Source: Glycomyces tenuis DSM 44171
Lineage (GTDB): Bacteria; Actinomycetota; Actinomycetes; Mycobacteriales; Micromonosporaceae
DNA length: 64,000 nucleotides
Direction: 5' to 3'
NCBI RefSeq assembly: GCF_000427885.1
Contig: NZ_ATYW01000003.1
Location: 180,158-244,157, forward strand
Part shown: piece after piece, positions 56,492 to 64,000 of the stretch
How positions within the stretch are numbered: the first letter of the stretch is position 1
Layout: each line of letters starts with the position of its first letter
Made by a program: the position numbers and the translations under genes
Notes under the pieces: generated by a model
The model's database searches: none
Told to the model about the DNA's origin: nothing
What the model saw: the letters and a program-made list of their open reading frames with translations, nothing else

Positions 56492-58996
56492 TCACCGGGT
56501 CCCGTACTCGTCGAGGCGGCCCGGCCTGACGTACGGCACCGCGAGCCGCTCGGTGCCCGCGTGCCGGTCGATGACCAGGCAGCGGTTCGCGCGCGGCTCC
56601 CAGCCGATGTTCGGATCGCCGGTGACCGCGCCCAGATCCGAGGCGGCCACGTTGAGGGCCACCAGGCCCGCGCAGTGCTCGCGGTTGGACGCCCCGCCGA
56701 TGTCGTCGAGGAAGCGCCTGGCCCCGCGCCACCAGCCGATCAGGTGCAGGCCCGTGGCCGGGCCGTGCAGCATGAGCTCGCGCAGCGCGCCGGGCGAGCC
56801 GTCGGCCCCGTCGGCGCCGAACCACACGAGGTAGGCCGGACCGGCGCGGTCCGCGAGGACCTCACCGGGCGCGAGGCTCCGGCAGCGGTGCCCGACCGAC
56901 TCCAGGGCCGCCAGCGCCCCGGCGGCCACGTCCTCGGCTCCGGCGGCGGTGGCCGCGATCAGGAACTCCACGCTCCCCGGCTCGTGCTGCTGCCCCAGCG
57001 AGGTCGCGGCGGCGGCCAGCACGTCGGCGGCGACCGGTGAGGTGCCCAGGACCGCCAGGTGGCGCCCGGGGCTGCGGTCGAAGTGGTAGCCGACGGTCGA
57101 GACGTCGACGTCCACGGCCCGGCCGAGCAGCGCCCGCGGCGTCGGCGACGGCCGCAGCGCCGCGTAGCTCGGGTCGTCGGCCAGGTGCTGCTCGTCGAAG
57201 CCGCGGAAGACGACCGGCCGCGCGTCGGACTCGCGCCGCTCCCACAGGCCGCGCCGCAGCGCGGCCAGGAGGTCCTCGGCGGACGAGGCGTCGGGGAAGG
57301 CCAGGGTGCGGTTGCGGCCCTTGACGCCGCCGGAGTCGTTGACGACGGCCTGCCCGAGGGTGATGGACTCGGCGGCGTAGTTGTCGTCGGCCAGCAGGTG
57401 CCTGGCGCCCGGCAGCGCCACCCGCAGCGGGAACTGCCCGAAGATCGAGTCCTTCTTGGCGTACAGCGCCTCGACGCCGGAGATCGTCTGCGAGGCGAGC
57501 ACCAGGTGGACGCCGTAGGAGCGGCCCTTGCGGGCCAGCTCCTCCAGGTGCGCCACCGCCTCGCGCGCGAGGCGGTCGTTGCCGGAGAACAGGACGTGGA
57601 ACTCGTCGACGACGGCGACGATGCGCGGCAGGCGCGCGTCCGGGCGCAGCTCGCGCAGCCGGGCGAGCCTGGTGGCCCCGGCCCGCTTCATCAGTCCCGC
57701 GCGTCTGGACAGCTCGGAGCGCAGCGCGCCGAGGACGGCGACGCCGTACTCGCGGTCGGACTCGACGCCGACGGCCCTGACGTGCGGGATCCACGACTCG
57801 TCGATCGCCGAGGGCGTGAACTCGGTGAACGAGACGCCCTCTTTGAAGTCGAGCAGGTACAGCTCCAGCTCCTCGGGGGAGTAGCGGGTGGCCAGGCCGT
57901 AGAGCACGTCGAGGAGGAACACGGTCTTGCCGCCGCCGGTGCGCCCGCCGATGAGCCAGTGCGGGGTCGCGTCGTCGAAGGAGACGGTGACGTCGCCGCC
58001 CGGGTCGCGCCCGATGACCGTGGACAGGCCCGCCCGGCTCGACTCCGTCCAGACCTCCTCGGGCACGAGGTCGGCGACGGTGAGCGTCGAGGCCTCCCGC
58101 CGCTGCTCGGCCCTCGCGTCGAACACGGCCCGCGTCAGGCTCGGCGACGGCGTCTGGTCGAGGCGGACCGGCAGCGGCAGCTCGCCGAGCCGGATCTCGT
58201 CCCCGCACGTCAGATACGTGGCGTGTTCGAGCGCGGGGAGGGTCTCGCCGCCCAGGGCGGTGCGCCAGCCGCACAGCACCAGGTGGGTGCGGGCGGCCGG
58301 GCCGGCGTGGGCGAGCGCGGCGAGGCGCTCGCGGACGCTCCTGCCGACCTGCGGGGGCATCCCGGCGACCATGACGAGGTGGAAGGGCCGGTTCGCGATC
58401 GACTGGCCGCGCGCGGCGATGTCGCGGACCTCCTGGAGGCGCTTCTCGGCGTCGGTGAGGACCCGGCCGAGGGCGAGGTGGTCGGTGGCGACATGGTCGG
58501 CGAGCCCGGCGTCGACCAGGGGCGTCGCGGGGGAGAAGACCTGGCCGAGCGTGACGCCGTCGACGAGGCTGAGCTCCAGGCCCGGGTAGGCCGCGACGAG
58601 GCGCACCAGGAGGCTCTGGAGGAGCCCGGCGACGCGCGGGTCGGCGGCGTCGGCGTCGACGGCGAGGTGCCCGCGGCCGAGCAGCTCGATCAGCGCGGGG
58701 AAGACCGGGTCGCCGTCGAGCTCGGCGACGCCGAGCCGCACTGCGCCCGAAGCAGGTTCGTCAGTCCATACCGGAGTACCGGGGGCGACGGTGTGGAGCT
58801 CGTCGCCGAGCCAGCCGCTCGCGGCGGCCTCGGCGGCCTGGCGCAGCCTGGCCGACAGCTCGCGGCGCCGCCGCGTCGTGTCGGTGACCGCCAGGTGCGA
58901 CTCCTCTTCCGCCAGCAGGCGTTCGGCGCGGTCGGCGAACCCGGCGACATCGCGCAGCGCCTGCGCCGCGCGCTCCAATTCGGTCCGCCAACTCAA
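56492..58996 (-). CDS. FtsK/SpoIIIE-type ATPase with coiled-coil N-terminus
   Basis: This 834-residue protein has a helical N-terminal part (ELERAAQALRDVAGFADRAE) and an FtsK-type ATPase domain with Walker A GGRTGGGKTVF (about 350-360), LYLLDFKEG and Walker B IVAVVDEFHVLF (about 458-470). A later domain (about 625-830) repeats the fold but has lost the Walker A lysine (LAVLGTSPVAADVL). No transmembrane segments are seen, unlike chromosomal FtsK. The start is a TTG with GGGAGG five bases upstream. It heads an operon with two membrane proteins and is preceded by tandem operator-like sites. It resembles T7SS EccC-like or FtsK-HerA pumps more than a division protein; its cargo is unknown. Confidence 0.82.
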   Translation of the reverse strand: MSWRTELERAAQALRDVAGFADRAERLLAEEESHLAVTDTTRRRRELSARLRQAAEAAASGWLGDELHTVAPGTPVWTDEPASGAVRLGVAELDGDPVFPALIELLGRGHLAVDADAADPRVAGLLQSLLVRLVAAYPGLELSLVDGVTLGQVFSPATPLVDAGLADHVATDHLALGRVLTDAEKRLQEVRDIAARGQSIANRPFHLVMVAGMPPQVGRSVRERLAALAHAGPAARTHLVLCGWRTALGGETLPALEHATYLTCGDEIRLGELPLPVRLDQTPSPSLTRAVFDARAEQRREASTLTVADLVPEEVWTESSRAGLSTVIGRDPGGDVTVSFDDATPHWLIGGRTGGGKTVFLLDVLYGLATRYSPEELELYLLDFKEGVSFTEFTPSAIDESWIPHVRAVGVESDREYGVAVLGALRSELSRRAGLMKRAGATRLARLRELRPDARLPRIVAVVDEFHVLFSGNDRLAREAVAHLEELARKGRSYGVHLVLASQTISGVEALYAKKDSIFGQFPLRVALPGARHLLADDNYAAESITLGQAVVNDSGGVKGRNRTLAFPDASSAEDLLAALRRGLWERRESDARPVVFRGFDEQHLADDPSYAALRPSPTPRALLGRAVDVDVSTVGYHFDRSPGRHLAVLGTSPVAADVLAAAATSLGQQHEPGSVEFLIAATAAGAEDVAAGALAALESVGHRCRSLAPGEVLADRAGPAYLVWFGADGADGSPGALRELMLHGPATGLHLIGWWRGARRFLDDIGGASNREHCAGLVALNVAASDLGAVTGDPNIGWEPRANRCLVIDRHAGTERLAVPYVRPGRLDEYGTR

Positions 58997-59012
58997 CACT
59001 GCCTCCCGGGGG

Positions 59013-59052
59013 GTCGCGCGGATGCGACTCTGACGTCGCACGGATGCGACTC
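59013..59052 (-). promoter_or_regulatory. Tandem GTCGC-N6-GCGAC sites upstream of the FtsK-type operon
   Basis: An 18-base unit occurs at 59013-59030 and 59035-59052, identical except for one base, a 22-base period or about two helical turns. Each contains GTCGC, six bases, GCGAC. A -10-like TAAGGT lies just upstream (59053-59058), so a repressor here would cover the transcript start. Confidence 0.6.
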
Positions 59053-59110
59053 ACCTTACCGGGAGCGGCTCACCTGTGTGATGACCGTGTGCCGGGCCGT
59101 CCACGGGGAG

Positions 59111-60370
59111 TCAGGGGCATGTGTAGAGGCCGAGTGCCAAGTCCGCCAGGTAGGCCGGGTCGTCGGCGCCGCACAGCTCCCGCGAGGAGTGCATCGACAG
59201 GATCGGCGCGCCGACGTCCACAGTCAGCACTCCCAGCTGGGTGCCGGAGAGCGGCCCGATCGTGGTGCCGCCGGGGATGTCGTTGCGGTTGACGTAGTAC
59301 TGCCACGGGATCCCGGCGCGCTCGGCCGCCGCGGTGAACACGGCCTGCTCCTCGGCTCCGGTGGCGTAGCGCTGGTTCGCGCTGACCTTGATCATGGGAC
59401 CGCCGTTCGGCATCGGGTGGTGGCCCGGCTCGTGCCGCTCGGCGTAGTTGGGGTGCAGGGCGTTGCCGGTGTCGGCCGACATCATCCGGGAGGCGGCCGT
59501 GATCCGCGCGAAGCGCTCGAAGTCGCCGCCCGCGACGCGGCGCAGGACGCTCTCCAGGAAGGGGCTCTGCGCGGCCGAGTAGGTCATCGAGCCGATCTCC
59601 TCGTAGTTGAAGGAGACGAACACCGGCGTCTGCTCGGCGTCCTCGGCGGCGATGAGCGCGGCGAGCCCGGCGTGGGTGCTCAGCAGGTTGTCCAGGCGCC
59701 AGGCGGCGAACAGCTCGCCGTCCTTGCCGAGGTAGGACGGCCGGTCGCAGGCCGCGGTGAACAGGTCGAAGCCGAGCACGTCCTTCGCCTCGACGCCCGC
59801 CTCGGCGGCCGCGAACTCCAGGAACTCGCCCGCGCGCGGCTCGCCGAGGCCCCACACGGGCGTGAACTGCGTCTGCGGGTTGAGCTTCTGGCCCTCCTCG
59901 TTGACCTTCCGGTCGAGGTGGATCGCCAGGCGCGGCACGCGCAGCACCGGCCGGTCGACGTGGACGAGCACGTGGGAGCCGTCGCGCATGACCAGCCGTC
60001 CGGCCACGCCGAGGTCCCGGTCGAGCCAGGTGTCGCGCGGGACGCCGCCGTAGACCTCGCAGGCGACCTGCTTCCAGCCGCCCGAGCCGGTGTCCGGCCT
60101 GGGCTTGACCTTCAGCGTCGGGGTGTCGGTGTGCGCGCCGAAGATCCGGAAGGCCTCCACCGGGCCGCCCTGGCGCCACGCGATGATCGAGCCGTCGCGG
60201 ACGACGTAGTAGCCGCCGCTCTCGCCGGGCCACGCGTCCGCCTCGCGGAGCCGCCGGAACCCGGCCGCCTCCAGCCTGGCCCCGGCCACGGCGCAGGCGT
60301 GGTACGGGGTGGGCGAGAGGCGGATGTACTCGGCGAGATCGTCGGTGTGGGACCGGTCGAACCGCGGCAT
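59111..60370 (-). CDS. M18-family aspartyl aminopeptidase
   Basis: This 419-residue protein matches M18 aminopeptidases (DAP/ApeB type). It has FRIFGAHTDTP with the first metal-binding His/Asp pair, RLDNLLSTHAGL with the bridging Asp, FNYEEIGS with the catalytic Glu pair and a C-terminal MHSSRELCG. It removes N-terminal Asp/Glu or other residues from peptides with two zinc ions. It is divergent from folP2, with a 49-base gap. Confidence 0.92.
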   Translation of the reverse strand: MPRFDRSHTDDLAEYIRLSPTPYHACAVAGARLEAAGFRRLREADAWPGESGGYYVVRDGSIIAWRQGGPVEAFRIFGAHTDTPTLKVKPRPDTGSGGWKQVACEVYGGVPRDTWLDRDLGVAGRLVMRDGSHVLVHVDRPVLRVPRLAIHLDRKVNEEGQKLNPQTQFTPVWGLGEPRAGEFLEFAAAEAGVEAKDVLGFDLFTAACDRPSYLGKDGELFAAWRLDNLLSTHAGLAALIAAEDAEQTPVFVSFNYEEIGSMTYSAAQSPFLESVLRRVAGGDFERFARITAASRMMSADTGNALHPNYAERHEPGHHPMPNGGPMIKVSANQRYATGAEEQAVFTAAAERAGIPWQYYVNRNDIPGGTTIGPLSGTQLGVLTVDVGAPILSMHSSRELCGADDPAYLADLALGLYTCP

Positions 60371-60419
60371 GGAGGCTCCTTCATTGGCGGGAATCGGGCG
60401 CGGCTGACAGCATAGACGA

Positions 60420-61283
60420 ATGCGCGTGTTGAAACTGGGGCGAAGGACGTTCGGTGAGGGCGACTACGCGGTCATGGCGATCGTGAACCGCACGCCCGAC
60501 TCCTTCTACGACGCCGGGGCCACCTTCGAGTTCGACGCGGCCCTGGCCGCCGTCGCGAACGCGGTGGCGAGCGGCGCCGACATCGTCGACGTCGGCGGCG
60601 TCAAGGCTGGCGACGGCCCCGAGGTGACCGCGGCCGAGGAGATCGACCGGGTCGTGCCCTTCGTGGCCGCCGTCCACGACGCCCACCCCGAGCTGGTGAT
60701 CTCGGTCGACACGTGGCGCGGCGAGGTCGCCCGCGAGGCCGTGGCGGCCGGAGCCGAGCTCATCAACGACACCTGGGCGGGCTGGGACCCGGGGGTGGTC
60801 AAGGTCGCCGCCGACACCGGCGCCGGGCTCGTCTGCTCCCACACCGGCGGGCTGGAGCCGCGGACCGTCGCGGAGCGGCCCGCCTACGGCGACGTCGTCG
60901 CCGAGGTGCGGGCCGAACTCGTGGCGCGCGCGGAGGCGGCCGTGGACGAGGGCGTCCGCGCCGACGGCATCCTCATCGACCCCACCCACGACTTCGGCAA
61001 GACCACCCACCACTCCCTGGAGCTGACCCGCAGGCTCGACGAGCTGACCGGGACCGGCTGGCCGACCTTGGTGGCCCTGTCCCGCAAGGACTTCGTCGGC
61101 GAGACCCTCGACCTGCCGGTGGACCGGCGCCTGAACGGCACCCTCGCGGCCACCGCCGTCTCGGCCTGGAACGGCGCCAGGGTCTTCCGCGCCCACGACG
61201 TGGCCGCCACCCGCGAGGTCCTCGACATGGTCGCCTCGATCAAGGGCCACCGACCCCCGAAGAACCCCCACCGGAGCCTGTAG
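60420..61283 (+). CDS. folP2: Dihydropteroate synthase paralogue FolP2
   Basis: This 287-residue protein has the DHPS barrel: MAIVNRTPDSFYDAG near 19-33, IVDVGGVKAGDGP, ISVDTWRGEVA, INDTWAG and the C-terminal RAHDVAATREVLDM. The second motif reads DVGGVKAG where true DHPS has DVGGESTRPG, which marks the FolP2 branch. In mycobacteria that branch is reported not to act as a normal DHPS. Its role is not settled; in mycobacteria the gene lies next to the LOG-family and gpgS genes, and here a LOG gene is 1.2 kb away. Confidence 0.9.
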   Translation: MRVLKLGRRTFGEGDYAVMAIVNRTPDSFYDAGATFEFDAALAAVANAVASGADIVDVGGVKAGDGPEVTAAEEIDRVVPFVAAVHDAHPELVISVDTWRGEVAREAVAAGAELINDTWAGWDPGVVKVAADTGAGLVCSHTGGLEPRTVAERPAYGDVVAEVRAELVARAEAAVDEGVRADGILIDPTHDFGKTTHHSLELTRRLDELTGTGWPTLVALSRKDFVGETLDLPVDRRLNGTLAATAVSAWNGARVFRAHDVAATREVLDMVASIKGHRPPKNPHRSL

Positions 61284-61350
61284 CACGCGCCGTTTGCAGA
61301 GGGTTCGTAGCATCGGGCGAATACCGCGGCCCCTTGGAGCGTGACCTCTC

Positions 61351-62481
61351 ATGACGGACACCGAACCCGCCGATGACGCCGTCGACGAACCCCCTTCCCG
61401 CCGGCGCGGGCGCCCGGTGCTGTGGGGTTCGGTGCTCATCGCGGTGGTCCTCGCCGTCGGCGCGGTCGTCCTCTGGCCCGAGCCCGACGAGCCCGGTCCG
61501 GGCGAGGAGGCCGTCGCGACGGTCGAGGCGTTCTTCACCGCCTTGGAGGACAAGGACGCCGAGACCGCGGTCTCGCTCATTGACGAGCTCGGCTTCCCGC
61601 ATGAAGAGGAAGACAGGGCCTTCCTGGTCCCCGAGGCCATCGGCGACGGCTGGGAGCTCGATTCGGCGACGCTGGATCGCGTGGAAGGCAGCTGGGCCTA
61701 TGTCCGGGCCGAGTTCTCGACCAATGTGGGCGATCGGAGCGGCGAATACACGGTGAAGTGGGACGCGAGCGGTGACTGGAAGCTGATCAACGTCCTCTCG
61801 CTGGTCCAGATGCAGCCGTCTCCGGCCCTGTACATGCACGTCAACGATGCGATCATGCCGGTAGACGTCTCCGTGGACAATCACCGCTGGTATCTGTTTC
61901 CCGGCGTCTACGAGTTCTACCGTTCGATACCGGGAGTCGTCGAGATGGAGGATCGGGAACCCGAGGTCCTGCTCGACCCGTTCTCCGACGGCGAGGGCAT
62001 CGATCACATCGTGGTGGGGCCGCCGTCGATGACGGTCGCGCCCGAATCGCTCGACGCCATCCAGGAGGTGGTCGACGAGCAGGTCTCGGAATGCCTGGCG
62101 TCGACCAGTGTCGAGCCCGCGCCGTGCCCGTTCCGGCACGCGATCCACGATCCGGTCAGCGCGGACGGCGAGGTCCTGGGCACATCGGACGAGGGCGTGT
62201 GGTCGATGGAGCACGAGCCGACCGTGACCGGCGCGGTATACGAGGAGCCCGAGGCCGACGTCGTGGAGGACTCGTTCCTCATCGAGACCGATCTGCCCGA
62301 GAATCCGGTGTCGCTCACCATGGAGCTGGAGGGCGGGCGGACGGTCACGCTCGAATGCGCGTTCCAGCCGGGAATATGGATCACCCGGCTCCGCAGCGAC
62401 GGCGAGACGGTCACGGTCGAGACGGAGCCCCGCGCCAACGCGGACGACTTCATCTCCTCGACGTGCGACGCCGAATTGTGA
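61351..62481 (+). CDS. Membrane-anchored protein of unknown function
   Basis: This 376-residue protein has a short acidic/basic cytoplasmic head, one transmembrane segment (LWGSVLIAVVLAVGAVVLWP) and a long outside part. Residues 55-135 resemble an NTF2/DUF4878-like fold (VATVEAFFTALEDKDAETAV, VKWDASGDWKLINV). The remainder contains beta-like segments and four cysteines (ECLAS, PCPFRH, LECAF, STCDAEL). The codon choice is more relaxed than in flanking genes. The function is unknown. Confidence 0.75.
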   Translation: MTDTEPADDAVDEPPSRRRGRPVLWGSVLIAVVLAVGAVVLWPEPDEPGPGEEAVATVEAFFTALEDKDAETAVSLIDELGFPHEEEDRAFLVPEAIGDGWELDSATLDRVEGSWAYVRAEFSTNVGDRSGEYTVKWDASGDWKLINVLSLVQMQPSPALYMHVNDAIMPVDVSVDNHRWYLFPGVYEFYRSIPGVVEMEDREPEVLLDPFSDGEGIDHIVVGPPSMTVAPESLDAIQEVVDEQVSECLASTSVEPAPCPFRHAIHDPVSADGEVLGTSDEGVWSMEHEPTVTGAVYEEPEADVVEDSFLIETDLPENPVSLTMELEGGRTVTLECAFQPGIWITRLRSDGETVTVETEPRANADDFISSTCDAEL

Positions 62482-62490
62482 GGCGGCTCC

Positions 62491-63177
62491 TCAGCCGGCC
62501 TTGCCCATGTGGGCGACGGCCTCGTCGAGGTCGTCGGTCAGGAGCATCAGGTCCACGTCCTTGTCGTTGATCTTGCGCTGCTCGACCATGCTGCTGCGCA
62601 GCCAGTCCACCAGGCCGCCCCAGTACGTCGTGCCGATGAGCGCGATCGGGAACCTGCCGACCTTCTCGGTCTGCACCAGCGTCAGCGACTCGAACAGCTC
62701 GTCCATCGTCCCGTAGCCGCCGGGCAGGGCGCAGAAGCCGCACGAGTACTTCAGGAACATGACCTTGCGGACGAAGAAGTAGTGGAAGTCCAGCTGGATG
62801 TCCACGTAGTCGTTGATGCCCTGCTCGAACGGCAGCTCGATGCCGAGCCCGACCGATTTGACGCCCGCCTCGGCCGCGCCCCGGTTGGCGGCCTCCATCG
62901 CGCCCGGCCCGCCGCCGGTGATGACCGAGAACCCGGCCTCGCCGAGCTTGCGGCCCAGCTCCACGCCGAGCTTGTACTCCTCGGAGTCGACCTCGGTCCG
63001 GGCCGAGCCGTAGACGCCGATGGCGTCGCCCAGCTCCGCCTCCTCGAGCGTGTCGAAGCCCTCCACGAACTCGGCCTGGATCTTCAGCGTCCGCCAGGAC
63101 GCCTTCTGCTTCCACTCGTCACTGCGGCTCGAGTCCAGCAGGTGCTCGTCGGCGGTGACGCGGCGCTTGATGGTCAT
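62491..63177 (-). CDS. LOG-family protein (Rossmann-fold, nucleotide phosphoribohydrolase-like)
   Basis: This 228-residue protein has the LOG signature PGGYGTMDE at 152-160, [18 protein letters not shown] near 88-105 and the RKVMF segment. In plants and some actinobacteria LOG enzymes release cytokinin base from its nucleotide; in bacteria they probably act more widely on nucleoside monophosphates. The start overlaps the dapE stop as ATGA, so the two are coupled, an order also seen near dapE in mycobacteria. Confidence 0.9.
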   Translation of the reverse strand: MTIKRRVTADEHLLDSSRSDEWKQKASWRTLKIQAEFVEGFDTLEEAELGDAIGVYGSARTEVDSEEYKLGVELGRKLGEAGFSVITGGGPGAMEAANRGAAEAGVKSVGLGIELPFEQGINDYVDIQLDFHYFFVRKVMFLKYSCGFCALPGGYGTMDELFESLTLVQTEKVGRFPIALIGTTYWGGLVDWLRSSMVEQRKINDKDVDLMLLTDDLDEAVAHMGKAG

Positions 63178-64000
63178 GATCTCCCCTTGACATAGGCGCG
63201 CAGCGCGTCCGCGCAGTCGCGGATGATGTCGATTTCAACGTGTTCGTCCTGTTTGTGGGCGAGGTTCGGGTCGCCCGGCCCGAAGTTGACGGCCGGGATC
63301 CCCAGCGTCGCGAAGCGCGCGACGTCGGTCCAGCCGAGCTTGGCGCGGAACTCGCCTCCGGCGGCGGCCACGAACTCGGCCGCCTCCGGCCGGTCCAGGC
63401 CCGGCCGGCACGACGGCGCCGAGTCGGTGATCTCGACGTCCCACCCGATGAAGACCTCCCGCAGGTGCGCCTCGGCGGCGGCCTCGTCCCGGTCGGGCGC
63501 GAAGCGGTAGTTCACCTCCACCCGGCACTCGTCGGGGATGACGTTCCCGGCGACGCCGCCGCCGATGGACACGGCGTTCAGCCCTTCGCGGTAGACGCAG
63601 CCGTCGACCTCGACCTCCCTGGCCCCGTAGGCGTTGAGGCGGTGCAGCACCCGCGCGGCGTCGTGGATCGCGTTCTTGCCGGTCCACGAGCGCGCCGAGT
63701 GGGCCCGTTTGCCGCGCACCGTGATCCGCGCCCGCATCGTCCCCTGGCACCCGGCCTCGACCATGCCGTACGTCGGCTCCAGGAGGATCGCGAAGTCGGC
63801 GGCCAGCAGCTCGGGCCGGGACTTCGAGAGCCGGTTGAGCCCGTTGCGCTCGGCCTCGATCTCCTCGCAGTCGTAGAACGCGAAGCTCAGGTCGAACTTC
63901 GGCTTCGGGACGGTGGCGGCGATCCACAGCGCCAGCGCCGTCCCCGACTTCATGTCGGAGGTCCCCAGGCCCCACAACCGATCGTCGTCGTCGAGGCGGG
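63174..64000 (-). CDS. dapE: Succinyl-diaminopimelate desuccinylase DapE, N-terminus beyond window edge
   Basis: The visible part is about 275 codons, without the start. It has [11 protein letters not shown] with a metal-binding Asp, the catalytic Glu pair in [29 protein letters not shown] followed by [10 protein letters not shown], and a C-terminal [15 protein letters not shown] with the last metal-binding His. It removes succinate from N-succinyl-L,L-diaminopimelate in lysine and peptidoglycan precursor synthesis, with two zinc ions. The N-terminal metal-binding segment lies to the right of the window. Confidence 0.93.
   Translation of the reverse strand, partial: RLDDDDRLWGLGTSDMKSGTALALWIAATVPKPKFDLSFAFYDCEEIEAERNGLNRLSKSRPELLAADFAILLEPTYGMVEAGCQGTMRARITVRGKRAHSARSWTGKNAIHDAARVLHRLNAYGAREVEVDGCVYREGLNAVSIGGGVAGNVIPDECRVEVNYRFAPDRDEAAAEAHLREVFIGWDVEITDSAPSCRPGLDRPEAAEFVAAAGGEFRAKLGWTDVARFATLGIPAVNFGPGDPNLAHKQDEHVEIDIIRDCADALRAYVKGRS

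Overview
The window is high-GC DNA with dense, mostly non-overlapping genes, frequent GTG/TTG starts and Actinobacteria-only families: an XRE/DUF5753 regulator with a DUF397 partner, DUF3117, DUF4190 proteins, an ECF41 sigma factor, a DtxR/IdeR-type iron box and a PHO-type direct repeat. I read it as chromosome of a soil-type actinomycete. Genus cannot be fixed from this sequence alone. No rRNA, tRNA, CRISPR array or complete insertion sequence was seen.

Layout. 0-1.6 kb: a STAS/MEDS signalling pair (cut by the left edge) and a membrane coiled-coil protein. 1.8-5.7 kb: an iron-siderophore ABC importer with a fused double permease behind an iron box. 5.9-12.8 kb: a small HTH protein, an Smr protein, a cation diffusion facilitator, MFS and LysE exporters, an ECF41 sigma factor cotranscribed with an FAD oxidoreductase, and a methyltransferase. 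12.9-21.3 kb is the most accessory-looking part. It holds a Trypco2 protein followed by a very large trypsin-STAND NTPase-helical repeat protein (a probable conflict/defence or signalling system), two small P-loop kinases, a DoxX-like protein, an XRE/DUF397 pair and two unknown small genes.

21.4-46.2 kb is a mosaic of single metabolic and transport genes, several with readable operators: racemase, nucleotidyltransferase, VOC proteins, a TetR/FAD monooxygenase pair, an FxLD-type methyltransferase, a CASTOR/POLLUX-type channel, an ABC exporter, an orphan sugar-binding lipoprotein, a TetR/aldo-keto reductase pair, a Pho-type glycerophosphodiesterase, a nickel/peptide-type importer with a fused double permease and no local ATPase, MscL and a LacI regulator.

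46.8-64 kb is largely housekeeping. amt, ffh and an amidohydrolase come first, apparently without the glnB/glnD genes often found between amt and ffh. Then come tatB, htrA, DUF3117, a DivIVA-like protein, an FtsK/SpoIIIE-like ATPase with a small membrane module, an M18 aminopeptidase, folP2, a LOG-family gene and dapE (cut by the right edge). From memory, much of this follows the order of corresponding mycobacterial genes, with the FtsK module as an insertion.

Gene starts were chosen by ribosome-binding sites, overlaps and domain boundaries. Family names come from recognised motifs, not from database searches.
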